DNA from: Ktedonobacteria bacterium brp13 | Lineage (GTDB): Bacteria > Chloroflexota > Ktedonobacteria > Ktedonobacterales > Ktedonobacteraceae | Assembly: GCA_015099395.1 (NCBI GenBank) | Contig: AP024096.1 | Coordinates: 5,084,001-5,148,000, forward strand | DNA: 64,000 nt | Direction: 5' to 3' | Shown here: positions 63,742 through 64,000 of the stretch, piece after piece | Numbering within the stretch: the stretch's first letter is position 1 | Layout: every line of letters begins with the position of its first letter | Translations under genes and position numbers: made by a program | Notes under the pieces: generated by a model | Seen by the model: only the letters and a program-made list of their open reading frames with translations | The model's database searches: none | What the model was told of the DNA's origin: nothing

Positions 63742-63962
63742 ATGTGGGATGGAGAAAGGTCAGCATTGATCATGCTATCCCTTACAGGATGCATGATCAA
63801 TGCAACAACACTGTCTCCAAATTCCTCTTGTAAATTTAAATATATGGCAAATCTATGTGAAATAGAGCATTCATTTACATCATTATCTAAAAGAAATCTA
63901 TCTCGATACCGTACATTTTGTATTTTGCCTTCCACTTCTTGAACTAATGAATATGGCTCCAT
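63708..63962 (-). CDS. Short protein, probably a truncated gene start
   Basis: 85 residues or fewer. AGAAGGATTT precedes the ATG at 63962. The first ~50 residues (EVEGKIQNVRYRDRFLLDND, then VNECSISHRFAIYL) look like the N-terminus of a protein seen in restriction or defence contexts, but no domain is confirmed. After EEFGDS the frame runs through a perfect hairpin and stops at 63708, overlapping the Mth938 gene in antisense. The hairpin may have replaced the remainder. Confidence 0.45.
   Translation of the reverse strand: MEPYSLVQEVEGKIQNVRYRDRFLLDNDVNECSISHRFAIYLNLQEEFGDSVVALIMHPVRDSMINADLSPSHIQHVTWNKLIM
63764..63802. repeat. Perfect hairpin inside the truncated gene
   Basis: CATTGATCATGC (63764-63775) and GCATGATCAATG (63791-63802) are exact inverted repeats, and ATCC/GGAT extends the stem over a short loop. 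It could be a tiny inserted element or a terminator for the Mth938 gene. No T run is seen. Confidence 0.6.
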
Positions 63963-64000
63963 AAATCCTTCTTATCCTACTGTTGTTGATGAAATCACAG

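Overview
The window looks like a chromosomal segment of a Ktedonobacteria-type Chloroflexota. This is inferred from the mix of gene families: HTH-GAF regulators, MmyB-like XRE regulators, a BNR lipoprotein, an FHA/zinc-ribbon protein, an F420-type PPOX enzyme, small DUF proteins, many decayed IS scraps, and a moderate GC content that drops in the mobile regions. No 16S rRNA or tRNA gene was seen, so the assignment is not proven.

Left part (1-5.4 kb, minus strand): the edge of a nonribosomal peptide cluster. In transcription order it holds a stand-alone A-PCP protein whose pocket residues read as leucine, a cytochrome P450, and a C-A protein that runs off the left edge. The layout resembles pathways in which a P450 hydroxylates an amino acid held on a carrier protein. 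From 5.4 to 10.5 kb is a remodelled zone: degenerate palindromic repeats, a 5'-truncated IS630-type transposase, an 88-bp element with perfect 21-bp inverted ends, a secreted clan-A-like glycoside hydrolase, a CoxG-like protein, and a scrap heap of fused fragments (UvrD helicase, acetamidase/formamidase, Uma2, glycosyltransferase).

From 10.6 to 26.3 kb: a 751-residue HEAT-repeat protein; PadR and XRE regulators, each with a palindrome near its promoter; a fatty-acid beta-oxidation operon (fadD-type ligase, acyl-CoA dehydrogenase, MaoC-like hydratase, thiolase, fused HAD/enoyl-CoA hydratase) closed by a strong terminator; DUF4342; a substrate-binding-like protein without a signal peptide next to an F420-type PPOX protein; and an orphan MsmK/UgpC-type ATPase.

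From 27 to 41 kb: a methyltransferase, two HTH-GAF regulator paralogues, a response regulator coupled to a degenerate GGDEF-MshEN protein, cytidine deaminase, a YbdK-type ligase, a group 2 sigma-70 factor, two small membrane proteins and a NUDIX hydrolase. From 41 to 57.4 kb: valS with a T-box leader, a likely small RNA opposite the valS 3' end, a ComB-like phosphatase, a DUF1326-DUF2182 pair, an FHA/zinc-ribbon protein with a small paralogue, a BNR lipoprotein, an ABC exporter, and glmS preceded by what reads as a glmS ribozyme.

From 57.4 kb to the end: a second mobile-DNA graveyard with an IS1-like element bearing a multiply frameshifted transposase, solitary copies of a GGGAACRACTTTATT repeat, two MITE-like palindromes, and fragments of CobN and a membrane glycosyltransferase. 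Interspersed are an ADP-ribosyltransferase-fold protein, DUF2277, a DHFR-family reductase and an Mth938-domain protein.

A notable thread is a palindromic repeat of about 75-80 bp. Three intact copies sit exactly at the 3' ends of three unrelated minus-strand genes, so that the stop codon is the first triplet of the repeat; one copy carries paired arm changes that keep the stem.
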